DNA of 64,000 nucleotides from Bacillus sp. KH172YL63 (GTDB lineage: Bacteria > Bacillota > Bacilli > Bacillales > Bacillaceae_B). The stretch lies in assembly GCF_011398925.1 (NCBI RefSeq), contig NZ_AP022842.1, positions 2,778,001 through 2,842,000 of the forward strand. The letters run 5' to 3'. The notes under the pieces are model-generated. The model was given only the letters and a program-made list of their open reading frames with translations. It searched no databases and was not told where the DNA came from. The position numbers and the translations under genes are program-made. Within the stretch, counting starts at the first letter, position 1, and every line of letters starts with the position of its first letter. Shown here one piece after another: positions 43,770-51,904 of the stretch.

Positions 43770-43790
43770 GAAAATTTTCAGGCTTTTTTA
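43763..43790 (+). terminator. Terminator of the inverted moron gene
   Basis: AGCCTGA GAAAATTT TCAGGCT followed by six T, overlapping the stop of the 43128 gene. Confidence 0.85.
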
Positions 43791-43902
43791 TTTATCCATG
43801 TAAGTATTATTACTGATAATAAAACAATTGCACTCCAGACTTGCCAATAATATATTAAATGTTGTATCGGTGTAAGACTTAACAAGTCATAAAAAAACTC
43901 AT
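43778..43902 (-). pseudogene. Small membrane protein gene with a one-base shift in a T7 tract
   Basis: ATG 43902 (MSFF) opens a frame that stops after seven codons. If the seven-T tract had eight T, the frame would give 41 residues: MSFFYDLLSLTPIQHLIYYW followed by a membrane helix (SAIVLLSVIILTW) and INKKA, ending at TGA 43778. The coherent hydrophobic protein suggests a frameshifted gene, polymerase slippage at the tract, or a sequencing error. Position before the tail-fibre gene is typical of small XkdX-type phage proteins. Confidence 0.5.
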
Positions 43903-43945
43903 TTTAACACCTACTCTCTAATTTCAGAGTCTGAAAATCAAACCA

Positions 43946-44092
43946 TTAGTTTTGATCTTCAATATTGCCTTTGAAATCCTCCAGTTTGTTATTTGTTTCT
44001 TCTAATTGCACTTCTAGTTCATAAACCCGATTCTGTAATTTTGCGATTTCGTATTCCTTTACACCAATTATCGTAAATAGATCCTTTTCCAA
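43946..44092 (-). CDS. 48-residue coiled-coil phage protein
   Basis: TTG start at 44092 behind GAGGGG; MEKDLFTIIGVKEYEIAKLQ then a heptad-like run (NRVYELEVQLEETNNKLEDF). Probably a small coiled-coil partner of the tail fibre. Not recognised by name. A GTG nine bases upstream is an alternative start. Confidence 0.6.
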   Translation of the reverse strand: MEKDLFTIIGVKEYEIAKLQNRVYELEVQLEETNNKLEDFKGNIEDQN

Positions 44093-44140
44093 TATATTCA
44101 CCCCTCAATATGTTTTCTTTAATAAATCCATTAAGCGCTT

Positions 44141-45403
44141 TTAAAATTCTTTCCTAAACATTTCCACCCATTGTGTACCTAACCTTGCTAATGTAATATT
44201 TGATAAGGTATTAGATGGTCTAAAATCACTTGTAAGCTTTATAGCTGAATTACTTTTTATAGTTGTTACAAAATCATTTATGACCAACGTAACAATTTGA
44301 CCTGGAGTCCCATCCAATAAATCAGTTATCGAGGTTGTAGTTGTATTTGAGATAACAAATACATTGCCGGTTTTAACACTTGGAGTAGGTAGATTATTTG
44401 ATATTCCTATATAATTTTGGACGAGCTTTGTTTTAGGTTCTACACCTGCACCAGAAACCCTCAATTGTTCCGTTCCGCCATTGGTGAACACTTTCAATCC
44501 GTTAATTAGAGACATGAAAAAATAATCATCAGAATTCATCCTTACTCCGGCATCTGCATTGTTTGCACTATTCCGGAATTTTAGACTTGTGTTATTTTTA
44601 AAACCGACTTCTCCTTGCACTTCCATGAGTATGTTTGGATTAAAACCATGTAAAGAAGGTTTATCTTTACCAAATACCCAAACCGGCCATTGGGCTCCCA
44701 ATCTCGTAATCCTGCCAGCGACCGTCTCTCCATCTTGAAAACTAAATCCTATATCAGGATTCTTCCCTAGATACTGAGCTCCAGTGCCATCGAATACCTT
44801 CCCGTTAATCCAAAAAACGCCATTACCGAAATATCCTTTATCTCCAGCTTGGTCAGCGTGAAAATACAAACCTAAATCACGATAATCAGCACCGTTTTGA
44901 TAATCATCACCAAATATTTTTAAAACCCCACCAACCCCTGAACTTACTTTGGCTTTAGGTAATATATAAAACCTTGTTCCATTGTCTCCCGTATATTCAG
45001 TATTAACCAAACCGACATAGGATGATAAACTTGTTACGAATTTACTCGTGGCTTTCAGCCTATCAAGTCCTCCATCGGTTTTTATGGCTCTCTCTGCCAT
45101 GAGTTCATCAGACGTATCCAGTCGATCCTTCAAAGTAGTGAATGAATTTCCCTCTGCGTTTACCCTTGCTTGCGCCGCTTCGACTGAAGAATCTCCGTCA
45201 ATCACAACCTGGTTAAACTGTTCCTGGACACTATCTGCTTTTGTTTCTGCTGACTGAGAGGTTGCTAATGCATTTTCTGATTTTATCTTTGCACTTGAAG
45301 AATCTTCCTGTGCTTTATCAGCAGCTTCAATGGCTGCATTGATTAATTTAACCCCTTCGAATAAGGGAAATTTAATGCCAGTAGGTATTTTCTGTAGTGT
45401 CAT
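44141..45403 (-). CDS. Phage tail fibre / baseplate-associated protein
   Basis: About 420 residues. An N-terminal domain (IPTGIKFPLFEGVKLINAAI), a coiled-coil part rich in Ala, Ser, Glu, Gln (residues 25-90), and a strand-rich body (GGVLKIFGDDYQNGADYRDL) ending in a small beta domain. No chaperone-type autocleavage motif seen. Probably the receptor-binding or upper baseplate protein. ATG 45403 with GGTGGTGAG upstream; frame open to 45415. Confidence 0.72.
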   Translation of the reverse strand: MTLQKIPTGIKFPLFEGVKLINAAIEAADKAQEDSSSAKIKSENALATSQSAETKADSVQEQFNQVVIDGDSSVEAAQARVNAEGNSFTTLKDRLDTSDELMAERAIKTDGGLDRLKATSKFVTSLSSYVGLVNTEYTGDNGTRFYILPKAKVSSGVGGVLKIFGDDYQNGADYRDLGLYFHADQAGDKGYFGNGVFWINGKVFDGTGAQYLGKNPDIGFSFQDGETVAGRITRLGAQWPVWVFGKDKPSLHGFNPNILMEVQGEVGFKNNTSLKFRNSANNADAGVRMNSDDYFFMSLINGLKVFTNGGTEQLRVSGAGVEPKTKLVQNYIGISNNLPTPSVKTGNVFVISNTTTTSITDLLDGTPGQIVTLVINDFVTTIKSNSAIKLTSDFRPSNTLSNITLARLGTQWVEMFRKEF

Positions 45404-45418
45404 ACTCACCACCATCCT

Positions 45419-46213
45419 TTAAATATATTGATCTCGTACTCTAATAGATAAATTGAAATTAAGACTGCTTCCAGAAATCGTGATCTGGTTCAATCCAGGT
45501 AGCAAATCGAAAAAGTCCCCAACGATAAACTCTTCTTTACCACCTTTTAAGATAGTGGAGTCTTTTCCTCTAATTACAAAAACAGAGTTTGAAAAAGTTC
45601 CAAGTACTAATGTCTTCCCATTTGCACTTAAGGTTACGTTTTCCCCTGATCCGGACACCAAGATAGTCGGACTCATTGCATATCCAGTGATGGTTGTTTC
45701 CACAGTTTGAGGGGACGTTATGAGTACATCATCCACAAAGACAGTATTGATGGAATAAACATCATCAAATGTAACTGTAGTACTATCCCAATGTACTTCA
45801 TGGTTTTCTGAAGCTGAGTATTTCAATGGGTCATTTGCTTTGAAGTTTAAGTTTATGCCCCACTCCTCTTCGACTCTCTGAGGGACAACTGGCCCATTAA
45901 TCTTCGCCATGCAGTACTTGCCTGGATCATAGTCGGATTCAATCTTTATCAACCGTGGTTTTCCATATGGGTCCAATAAAAAAGAAACGAGATTATTAAG
46001 CTGTCGCTGCATATTCGTGTAATAGCGATCCATTATCTTTAAAGGATAAGAGAATTGACGACCTTTAACCTCTGACCCGAAATCCCACTCACCAACTTTT
46101 CCTGGAATAAATAAAGTTTTCTCCTCGTAATCGGGAGTGGCGGGATCCTCGTTGCCCGGTTCACAAAAAAAGCCAAAATCCTCGAATCGATATTGGTCAT
46201 CCATCGTGATCAT
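45419..46213 (-). CDS. Distal tail protein (Dit, siphovirus tail component)
   Basis: 264 residues. The N-terminal belt domain shows RFEDFGFFCEPGNEDPATPD and EVKGRQFSYPLKIMD; a C-terminal galectin-like half is strand-rich (TTITGYAMSPTILVSGSGEN). Forms the hexamer hub between tail tube and tip. ATG overlaps the tape-measure stop (ATGA) and follows AAGGAGTGG. Confidence 0.85.
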   Translation of the reverse strand: MITMDDQYRFEDFGFFCEPGNEDPATPDYEEKTLFIPGKVGEWDFGSEVKGRQFSYPLKIMDRYYTNMQRQLNNLVSFLLDPYGKPRLIKIESDYDPGKYCMAKINGPVVPQRVEEEWGINLNFKANDPLKYSASENHEVHWDSTTVTFDDVYSINTVFVDDVLITSPQTVETTITGYAMSPTILVSGSGENVTLSANGKTLVLGTFSNSVFVIRGKDSTILKGGKEEFIVGDFFDLLPGLNQITISGSSLNFNLSIRVRDQYI

Positions 46214-48405
46214 GTAAACACCACTCCTTGCGCACGTGCATTGATTTTATTGTTCTTGTTGATCTTCTTGCTCATACCAGGTGCCAGCTTGGTAGTTAGT
46301 TCATCAGAGTCCACATATACATGGACCTCTACTTGCCCACTGGTTCCCCCCACTGTGGCAGCAATACCTTTTCCGATATCTCCAAGTGTCTGCTCATTGA
46401 GTGGAAGTGCGGCTTCCGGACCTGCATCTCCTGCGCCTTGCATACGTCCCCCGTACTGTCCAAAGATTGTTGGTTTTGTAAAGATAGCTCCTTTTGCCCG
46501 CCAGTCTACTCCAACAGTAGGAACACTGATTCCAGGAGGCATTAAGTCAAACTTACCTTTAATGCTGAAGTGGGGAAGCTTAACTCTTGGTAGTACCCAC
46601 TTAATCCCCTTGAACAAATTGGCTATTTTGTCTTTTAACCTACCTGCCTTTTCTTTGATGGTATCCCAATTCTTATAGAGAGCTACACCAGAAGCTATGA
46701 GAGCACCAATCGGACCTGTGAGGGCAAGTAGAACAGTTTTTACTGGTCCCATTCTATCCATTAAAGATGTGGCTTTCGATTTTACAGAGTCCCAGTTCTT
46801 ATAAAGAAGAACTCCTATGGCAATTACAGCCGCTATAGCTGCGATAATTGCTAAGATTGGCCATGTTGCAGCCGTGATACTAATTCCCATAGCTCCCGCA
46901 GCCACTGTAACTGCAGTCATGATCGGTGCCGCTATAGTTAATACAGTAACCAGTCCTCCGATTGCTGCCGCCCCAGCTCCGATTGTTGCAGTGAGGTTGG
47001 GATTTTCATTAGCCCATTCAATAACCTTGGTTGTAAAGTCAGCTACTTTGGTCACCAGGGGAGTTAATATGAGTGCCAGATCTGCTAGAGATTTCTGCAT
47101 CTGGGCATTAGCTTCCGCATTTGCCTGTACTTCTGGATTCAATTCTTGATATTTGTTATAAACTTCGCTAAATCCCTCTTGAGATAAGGTTTTGAGGATG
47201 TAATTTGAACCTTCTCCGATCTTAATCATAGATGCTAAAGTGCTATTAAAATTATCTACGTTAACCCCACTTCGTTCTAGTAACTCAGCAAATGACCCGG
47301 CTGCTTCCCCGGCGGCCATTGTCTCTTGTATCCCATCCGCGATGCCTTCTGTTTTAAGCGTGTCACTGAATTTTATATAAGCACCGTTTATAAGATCAAT
47401 TGCTTCAGCTAATTGATTATCACTGAATCCACTAGCCAGCAGATTTGCCAGAGTTTCGCCGGCTGCATCCGCTTCTCCCGTTACCGCTGTAATTTTGGAA
47501 AATGCTTCTTCAACAATGCCTAGATCCCTTCCAGATAGGACAACATTGGTTCTAAGTCTCGCCATGACTTCGTTGTACTCTTGCATACTCTCCACTAAAC
47601 CACCGATGGCCGCTGCTGGAATCGCTCCTGCAATTGCTTGTAATCCACGCCCCATTTTATTTAGATTACCCTCTGCTTCATCAGCTTCTTCTCCAACATT
47701 ATCAAGTCCTCTTGAAAATCGTGTCATCTCAGAACGAGCTTGATTTAATCTTGTTTCTAATTGCATTACTTCTACAGAGTTTTCTCCATAGGCCCTTCGA
47801 GTGGCTTCTAGCTGTTGCTCCATATTATCAATTGCTCTTCTAGCCATCCTCATTTGTTGAGTATATTGTTCCTGGGCAAGTGCAGCCCTATCAGCCTCAC
47901 TAGCATTTTCACTCAGTTCGGATCTTTGAAGCTCGAAAGCACTGGTTAGTCGCCTTTGTTCAGCTTCAAGTCTTTTGGAATCTTCTTTTAAATTAGTGAG
48001 CTCATCCTGTGCCTCCCTGGCTGCTATAGCCTCCTCTGAAAGCCCCTCGTTAACTCGTTCCATTGCTTGCTGAAGTGATGTCTGTGCACGTTCTGCGTCT
48101 AAAAGTTTACCGTACATCTGCGTAAGCTGACCGGTTGTGGTCCTGGTATCTCGACTCATAGCTTCGTATTGAGCTCTCAACATTCCTGTCCGCTTCTCAG
48201 CTGCCTGCATTTGGATTTCTAGTTTCTTCTTCTCAGCAGCTAACTTGTCGGTTGCCTTGGCATCCTTACCCATTGCGGCGATATGATTCTTGTACTCTTT
48301 AGCTGCCGTATTCATCACAGTATTTATTTCTTTAAGAGTATCCGCATATTGAACTTGGCCATCCATTTTAAAATTCAGGACAACATTTCTTTCCCTATTA
48401 GCCAT
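46210..48405 (-). CDS. Tail tape measure protein
   Basis: 731 residues: a long coiled coil (residues 20-240, for example ADRAALAQEQYTQQMRMARR), a TMP core domain (ETLANLLASGFSDNQLAEAI), and a hydrophobic Ala/Ile/Gly-rich stretch near 470-540 with repeated VLLYKNWDSVKSKA/GVALYKNWDTIKEKAGR units. Sets tail length and assists DNA passage. Rather short, predicting a tail of about 110 nm by the usual 0.15 nm per residue rule. Confidence 0.93.
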   Translation of the reverse strand: MANRERNVVLNFKMDGQVQYADTLKEINTVMNTAAKEYKNHIAAMGKDAKATDKLAAEKKKLEIQMQAAEKRTGMLRAQYEAMSRDTRTTTGQLTQMYGKLLDAERAQTSLQQAMERVNEGLSEEAIAAREAQDELTNLKEDSKRLEAEQRRLTSAFELQRSELSENASEADRAALAQEQYTQQMRMARRAIDNMEQQLEATRRAYGENSVEVMQLETRLNQARSEMTRFSRGLDNVGEEADEAEGNLNKMGRGLQAIAGAIPAAAIGGLVESMQEYNEVMARLRTNVVLSGRDLGIVEEAFSKITAVTGEADAAGETLANLLASGFSDNQLAEAIDLINGAYIKFSDTLKTEGIADGIQETMAAGEAAGSFAELLERSGVNVDNFNSTLASMIKIGEGSNYILKTLSQEGFSEVYNKYQELNPEVQANAEANAQMQKSLADLALILTPLVTKVADFTTKVIEWANENPNLTATIGAGAAAIGGLVTVLTIAAPIMTAVTVAAGAMGISITAATWPILAIIAAIAAVIAIGVLLYKNWDSVKSKATSLMDRMGPVKTVLLALTGPIGALIASGVALYKNWDTIKEKAGRLKDKIANLFKGIKWVLPRVKLPHFSIKGKFDLMPPGISVPTVGVDWRAKGAIFTKPTIFGQYGGRMQGAGDAGPEAALPLNEQTLGDIGKGIAATVGGTSGQVEVHVYVDSDELTTKLAPGMSKKINKNNKINARAQGVVFT

Positions 48406-48418
48406 ATCCTCACCTCAC

Positions 48419-48657
48419 TTATAGGAACGGTGTTTGATCTAATGTATATACTTGCTTTTCCTTTTCATCCACCAGGGCATCCGGATTGTGATACCTCACG
48501 TGCATGATATATTGCTTGAGTAAATGGTTTGGGGTTATGTTGAAAAAATCATCCATGCTTAATCCAAGAAGCGTATTTCCAACATAAAAATAAAAGTCCC
48601 AATCTAACTCTGTAGATTGAGACTCATTTTGCATGCTGCTGATTAATTTTTTTTTTC
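48419..48657 (-). CDS. Tail assembly chaperone, frameshift extension (gpGT-type)
   Basis: The frame is open from the slippery tract at 48647-48656 to 48419. It reads KLISSMQNESQSTELDWDFY and ends VYTLDQTPFL. In lambda-type tails the second chaperone part is made only by -1 frameshifting from the upstream gene. The frame relation here is exactly -1. Independent start at ATG 48634 is possible but lacks a good ribosome site. Confidence 0.75.
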
Positions 48658-49032
48658 GGTTTTCAGTTTATCCATATCAGTCTTTTGGAAATTTTGATCA
48701 TTGAATAGATCAATTGCAACTTGGAAGATGGCAGGAAGATCCGTGAGAGGTATAGCATTTTCAATTTCATTTACTGTACAATCAGTACCCCCAGATTTAA
48801 TCATGGCATAAATGAGTGAATGCATTAATTTTATTTCTTTTTTACCTAAGGTTATCTTTCCTTGGCTCATCATCCGGTTCATTTCCTGTTCAAATGTACC
48901 GTAGGATTTCCCAAATGCTTCTTCAACGTATGGGAAGGATTTGAATGTAAATATAACCGGAATTTCGACCCCTTGTATCCTGATCGTACTCCGGTTAATA
49001 TCAACATTTACTAACTCACTAAGTTTAGGCAC
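48643..49032 (-). CDS. Tail assembly chaperone (gpG-type)
   Basis: 129 residues from GTG 49032, preceded by TTGGAGGAA. Lies directly upstream of the tape measure gene, the standard chaperone place. Helical (PYVEEAFGKSYGTFEQEMNR, TDLPAIFQVAIDLFNDQNF). Its last codons run through a ten-A tract where ribosomes can slip. The frame is open to 49059 but that start lies inside a terminator stem. Confidence 0.82.
   Translation of the reverse strand: MPKLSELVNVDINRSTIRIQGVEIPVIFTFKSFPYVEEAFGKSYGTFEQEMNRMMSQGKITLGKKEIKLMHSLIYAMIKSGGTDCTVNEIENAIPLTDLPAIFQVAIDLFNDQNFQKTDMDKLKTEKKN
48647..48657 (-). promoter_or_regulatory. Programmed -1 frameshift slippery tract
   Basis: Minus strand G followed by ten A, five codons before the chaperone stop (GAA AAA AAA AAT TAA). 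Shifting back one base joins the upstream frame to the 48419 frame without a stop codon between. A known strategy of long-tailed phages. Confidence 0.8.
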
Positions 49033-49049
49033 GTAAGTTCCTCCAATAG

Positions 49050-49075
49050 AAAAAGCCACCTTAAAAAAGTGACTT
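49050..49075 (-). terminator. Terminator after the 49102 moron
   Basis: Minus strand AGTCAC/GTGGCT stem around TTTTTTAA with five T after it, between the moron stop and the tail chaperone start. Confidence 0.65.
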
Positions 49076-49101
49076 TGTTTATTATTATTTATTAAATGGA
49101 G

Positions 49102-49896
49102 TTATTGGATGTATATTAATAAATCTTCACCTACATCAGTTAATTGGCATAAAGTTTTATTTCCATCTGTTCTATAGGCTTCCATTAACCCTAATCTTTG
49201 TATCTCTACTACAGAATGTTGAATTCTTCGCAGTTTATTTATATCTGTTATACCTTTTGAATGACTGTATGCATGTGTAAATTCTGAGTAAAAATCTGAA
49301 GTTACTTTTGGACCAAAAGAAATAGAGGTACCAAGTTGTATTGGTGGCCAATTTGAATAATCCGAAATTATTGTAATTGCCTGAGGTGTTAGCCTTTCAA
49401 TTTGACCTAGTGCATATTTATGTTGTTCAAACAGCTCTTCGAAATTTCCGTTTTCTACTATTCTTTTTAATACTGTTGATAAATGTGCAGAAAGCTCAGG
49501 ATCAGGTGGTGAATCATCAAGTATTCGAAGAATCTTATTGAATAACGTGTTACCTTGTGGATCCTTCAAAAAGTCACAAAGCATTTCTAGGGATTTTTCC
49601 TGATCATCCACTTTATTAAAATACTGTTCTAATAATACCATTTGCTTTGCTTCGGAGATGTTTTGGTTGACTTCTTCATTCCAAGTAAGCGCAGTTGATA
49701 TTACATCACCCAAAGGTCCAAGTAATGACAAACCTTTTTCTCTCGCTACTCTTAATCCTTGTTCCACCTTTATTTCTTTTTCTCTTTGCTTGTCTAATTC
49801 AATTCCTTCAATCATCTGATCAAGTTTTTTACCGGTAACTCTTAAATAATCCGAGGAGTTTGTTGCAATAAAAGCAAGCTGCTGTTTTTTATCCAT
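49102..49896 (-). CDS. Moron gene in tail operon: putative membrane-associated accessory protein
   Basis: 264 residues, AT-rich, set between major tail protein and tail chaperone where phages normally have no gene. Hydrophobic patch EKGLSLLGPLGDVISTALTW (about 73-92), a helical middle, and a winged-helix-like C-terminus (LRRIQHSVVEIQRLGLMEAY then CQLTDVGEDLLIYI). Similar in plan to the 43128 protein. A TATACT -10 with weak TTAAAG -35 (about 49929-49956) and its own terminator make it an independent unit. Function unknown; phage exclusion is possible. Confidence 0.62.
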   Translation of the reverse strand: MDKKQQLAFIATNSSDYLRVTGKKLDQMIEGIELDKQREKEIKVEQGLRVAREKGLSLLGPLGDVISTALTWNEEVNQNISEAKQMVLLEQYFNKVDDQEKSLEMLCDFLKDPQGNTLFNKILRILDDSPPDPELSAHLSTVLKRIVENGNFEELFEQHKYALGQIERLTPQAITIISDYSNWPPIQLGTSISFGPKVTSDFYSEFTHAYSHSKGITDINKLRRIQHSVVEIQRLGLMEAYRTDGNKTLCQLTDVGEDLLIYIQ

Positions 49897-49979
49897 ATTA
49901 CAGTCCCCCTAAATAAAGTATACATTTCCTATTTTAACCTTTAACCGGGGAATTTTCATAAAATACCACTTTATTCGAG

Positions 49980-50603
49980 TTAAACTGTAGGGAATAACGT
50001 TTCGATTTGTGATTCATCTGCTACTACCTGGGCCATGAAGTCTGCAGCTTTTACACCTGTTGCACTCTCACGTGTTTCTGAGAATTTAACTTCCGTATTA
50101 TTGTTAAAGAGTAAAGGAGTGGCATCAAATGTAACAGAAATATCTTTTACGTCTTGTTCTTCGGTCGCAGTAGCAAAGGTTTCCTCAGACGGCACTTTTT
50201 GCACTCGTGGATACCAGCGAGCCACTCTAGAACCATCGTTTAATAGGGCAGTAAATCCTAATGCAAACATAGGGTATTCTTTGACGTTCGCCGTACTGAA
50301 AGTTATACCCTTATTAGGTGTCACACCATCAATTTTGTCCTGGACTTCTTGTGGTAATGCTACATGGGACAAACTTAGTGTAAACTTTGAGTTTTTGGAA
50401 GCATTTACGAACATTTTACCTGATGCCCACTTCACGACTGAAGATGGATTACCTGCGATCCCAAGCTCTGTAATATTATCAAGTTGATAAATTTCAGAAT
50501 CATATGTCGGAATGGCATCTCGACTATCTTTTCCGCCGGTCATAAATGCCAAATATAATGATTCAATTGTTACTACATACAGCAATTCCTTTGCTTTTAC
50601 CAT
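49980..50603 (-). CDS. Major tail protein
   Basis: About 207 residues from ATG 50603 (frame open to 50627). Opens MVKAKELLYVVTIESLYLAF and contains strand-rich segments of tail-tube type (VKWASGKMFVNASKNSKFTL, EEQDVKDISVTFDATPLLFN). Position after the HK97 gp10-like gene and before tail chaperone is that of the tube protein. Confidence 0.83.
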   Translation of the reverse strand: MVKAKELLYVVTIESLYLAFMTGGKDSRDAIPTYDSEIYQLDNITELGIAGNPSSVVKWASGKMFVNASKNSKFTLSLSHVALPQEVQDKIDGVTPNKGITFSTANVKEYPMFALGFTALLNDGSRVARWYPRVQKVPSEETFATATEEQDVKDISVTFDATPLLFNNNTEVKFSETRESATGVKAADFMAQVVADESQIETLFPTV

Positions 50604-50610
50604 GTAAGAT

Positions 50611-50991
50611 TCATCCTCCCATTTCATCTAGTATCTTACTTGCCATAATGTCCGCGATTTTTTCACCATCAGAATCAAATGTGTTTTGAACAAAATGACT
50701 GCCTTTGACTTTCCCTTTGCCACTTGCCTTTTTATGGCCATGTTCAACGAGGTGCCAATAGAAAGCCCATTCTTCAAATTCCACACTGACATGATCATCA
50801 TGTACGACCACCTTTAAGGCATCCCTCAAATGATTCCCTCGATGATATGATTGAGGAATTCTGGGTTTGAGCTTTCTCACAAAGTACTCGGCAGCCTCTT
50901 CCAAAACATCGAGCTCCACAGTCTTGTTCACGTTGATCAATGTATTAATTTCTCTGAGAGCATATGCAAACCCATTGTTATTGGCAGCCAT
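50611..50991 (-). CDS. HK97 gp10-like head-tail joining protein
   Basis: 126 residues: LDVLEEAAEYFVRKLKPRIP, GNHLRDALKVVVHDDHVSVE and WHLVEHGHKKASGKGKVKGS are the family motifs. Connects portal neck and tail tube. ATG directly at the end of the preceding gene. Confidence 0.87.
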   Translation of the reverse strand: MAANNNGFAYALREINTLINVNKTVELDVLEEAAEYFVRKLKPRIPQSYHRGNHLRDALKVVVHDDHVSVEFEEWAFYWHLVEHGHKKASGKGKVKGSHFVQNTFDSDGEKIADIMASKILDEMGG

Positions 50992-51320
50992 TAATTAACA
51001 CACCTCACATTTGTGATGAACTGTGTTATGGTGGCATCGTTCTCGTCATAAGGAAACCCTTCAAATTGGCTATAGGATACACCATGAGCATTGAACACAT
51101 CCTTTAATGGTTCGTAGTCTGATTCAGTTCCATTTGTGACCACAGCTATTTGATAAAGGGGCAGAGACTTGAGCACTTTTGAAGATGCTCGTTTATGTGC
51201 TTCATTTACAAATTCATATTCGATATAAGGATAGGTTGCTGAAGTCGGAGCACTGTCCCGATAAACAGGTATCCCGGACTCTTTCATGATTATCCTTAAC
51301 TGCTGTAAGTTAATCTGCAT
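50991..51320 (-). CDS. Tail completion / neck protein
   Basis: 109 residues: YRDSAPTSATYPYIEYEFVN and VSYSQFEGFPYDENDATITQ. Pattern of tail-terminator/DUF3168-type proteins. Overlaps the stop of the head-tail adaptor gene by 11 bp. Order in the head-tail block supports the role. Confidence 0.72.
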   Translation of the reverse strand: MQINLQQLRIIMKESGIPVYRDSAPTSATYPYIEYEFVNEAHKRASSKVLKSLPLYQIAVVTNGTESDYEPLKDVFNAHGVSYSQFEGFPYDENDATITQFITNVRCVN

Positions 51321-51642
51321 AAGACAAACTCAACTCCATTATGCGTTCATCTTCACGCACATAAATTCTTTCGATGTCATAGATCCGTTCATTGATTTTA
51401 ACCCTGTATTCTTTTTGGTTATTTTCAACTTCCCGGTCAAGACGAGTCTCGATTTTCTTCATGATTTCCTGGGCATCTTTGAATGTGAACTTGTCTGCTG
51501 CCGTTACTCCAATGTTGTCATATTTCAAGTCACGCTCTTTCGAATAACCTATGACAACCCGATCAGTCTCAGGGTCCACCGTTTCTCCCAGCGTCAATAA
51601 CTCTGCATTCCACCTGAGATTATTCGTTTGTCGTTTCGGCAT
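51310..51642 (-). CDS. Head-tail adaptor (head closure) protein
   Basis: 110 residues from ATG 51642, which has AGGAGGTC upstream; the longer open frame to 51828 is a shadow of the connector gene. AELLTLGETVDPETDRVVIG and VKINERIYDIERIYVREDER fit the SPP1 gp16-type head closure family. Confidence 0.82.
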   Translation of the reverse strand: MPKRQTNNLRWNAELLTLGETVDPETDRVVIGYSKERDLKYDNIGVTAADKFTFKDAQEIMKKIETRLDREVENNQKEYRVKINERIYDIERIYVREDERIMELSLSYAD

Positions 51643-51889
51643 CTGAATAGACCTCCTGGACAAAGAAAGGTGTAAGGGCATCGAGAGCTTTACCAAGTTC
51701 TTTCTCGGCCACACGGTACTCGTAGAAGATCCCTGCACACATGATGACCAGGTACCCCACTTCTTTCCCGGTTGCTTTCTGAACATAGTTTTTACCTTGA
51801 GTAATATAAAAAGGGAGCATGGTATCATCCATGCCCTCCTCCCAGTGAATTTGACTTTTTAGTTTTTGAAGATATTCTTCTTCAGTCAT
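51620..51889 (-). CDS. gp6-like head-tail connector protein
   Basis: 89 residues: TEEEYLQKLKSQIHWEEGMD, DTMLPFYITQGKNYVQKATG. Helical connector that binds the portal, HK97 gp6 family. GAGGGATG precedes the ATG. Overlaps the adaptor gene by 23 bp. Confidence 0.85.
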   Translation of the reverse strand: MTEEEYLQKLKSQIHWEEGMDDTMLPFYITQGKNYVQKATGKEVGYLVIMCAGIFYEYRVAEKELGKALDALTPFFVQEVYSDAETTNE

Positions 51890-51904
51890 GAATCATCCCT
51901 CCTA

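Noticed and set aside
51643..51828. N-terminal extension of the head-tail adaptor gene
   Set aside because: The extension is out-of-frame DNA of the gp6-like connector gene; the internal ATG at 51642 has an excellent ribosome site.
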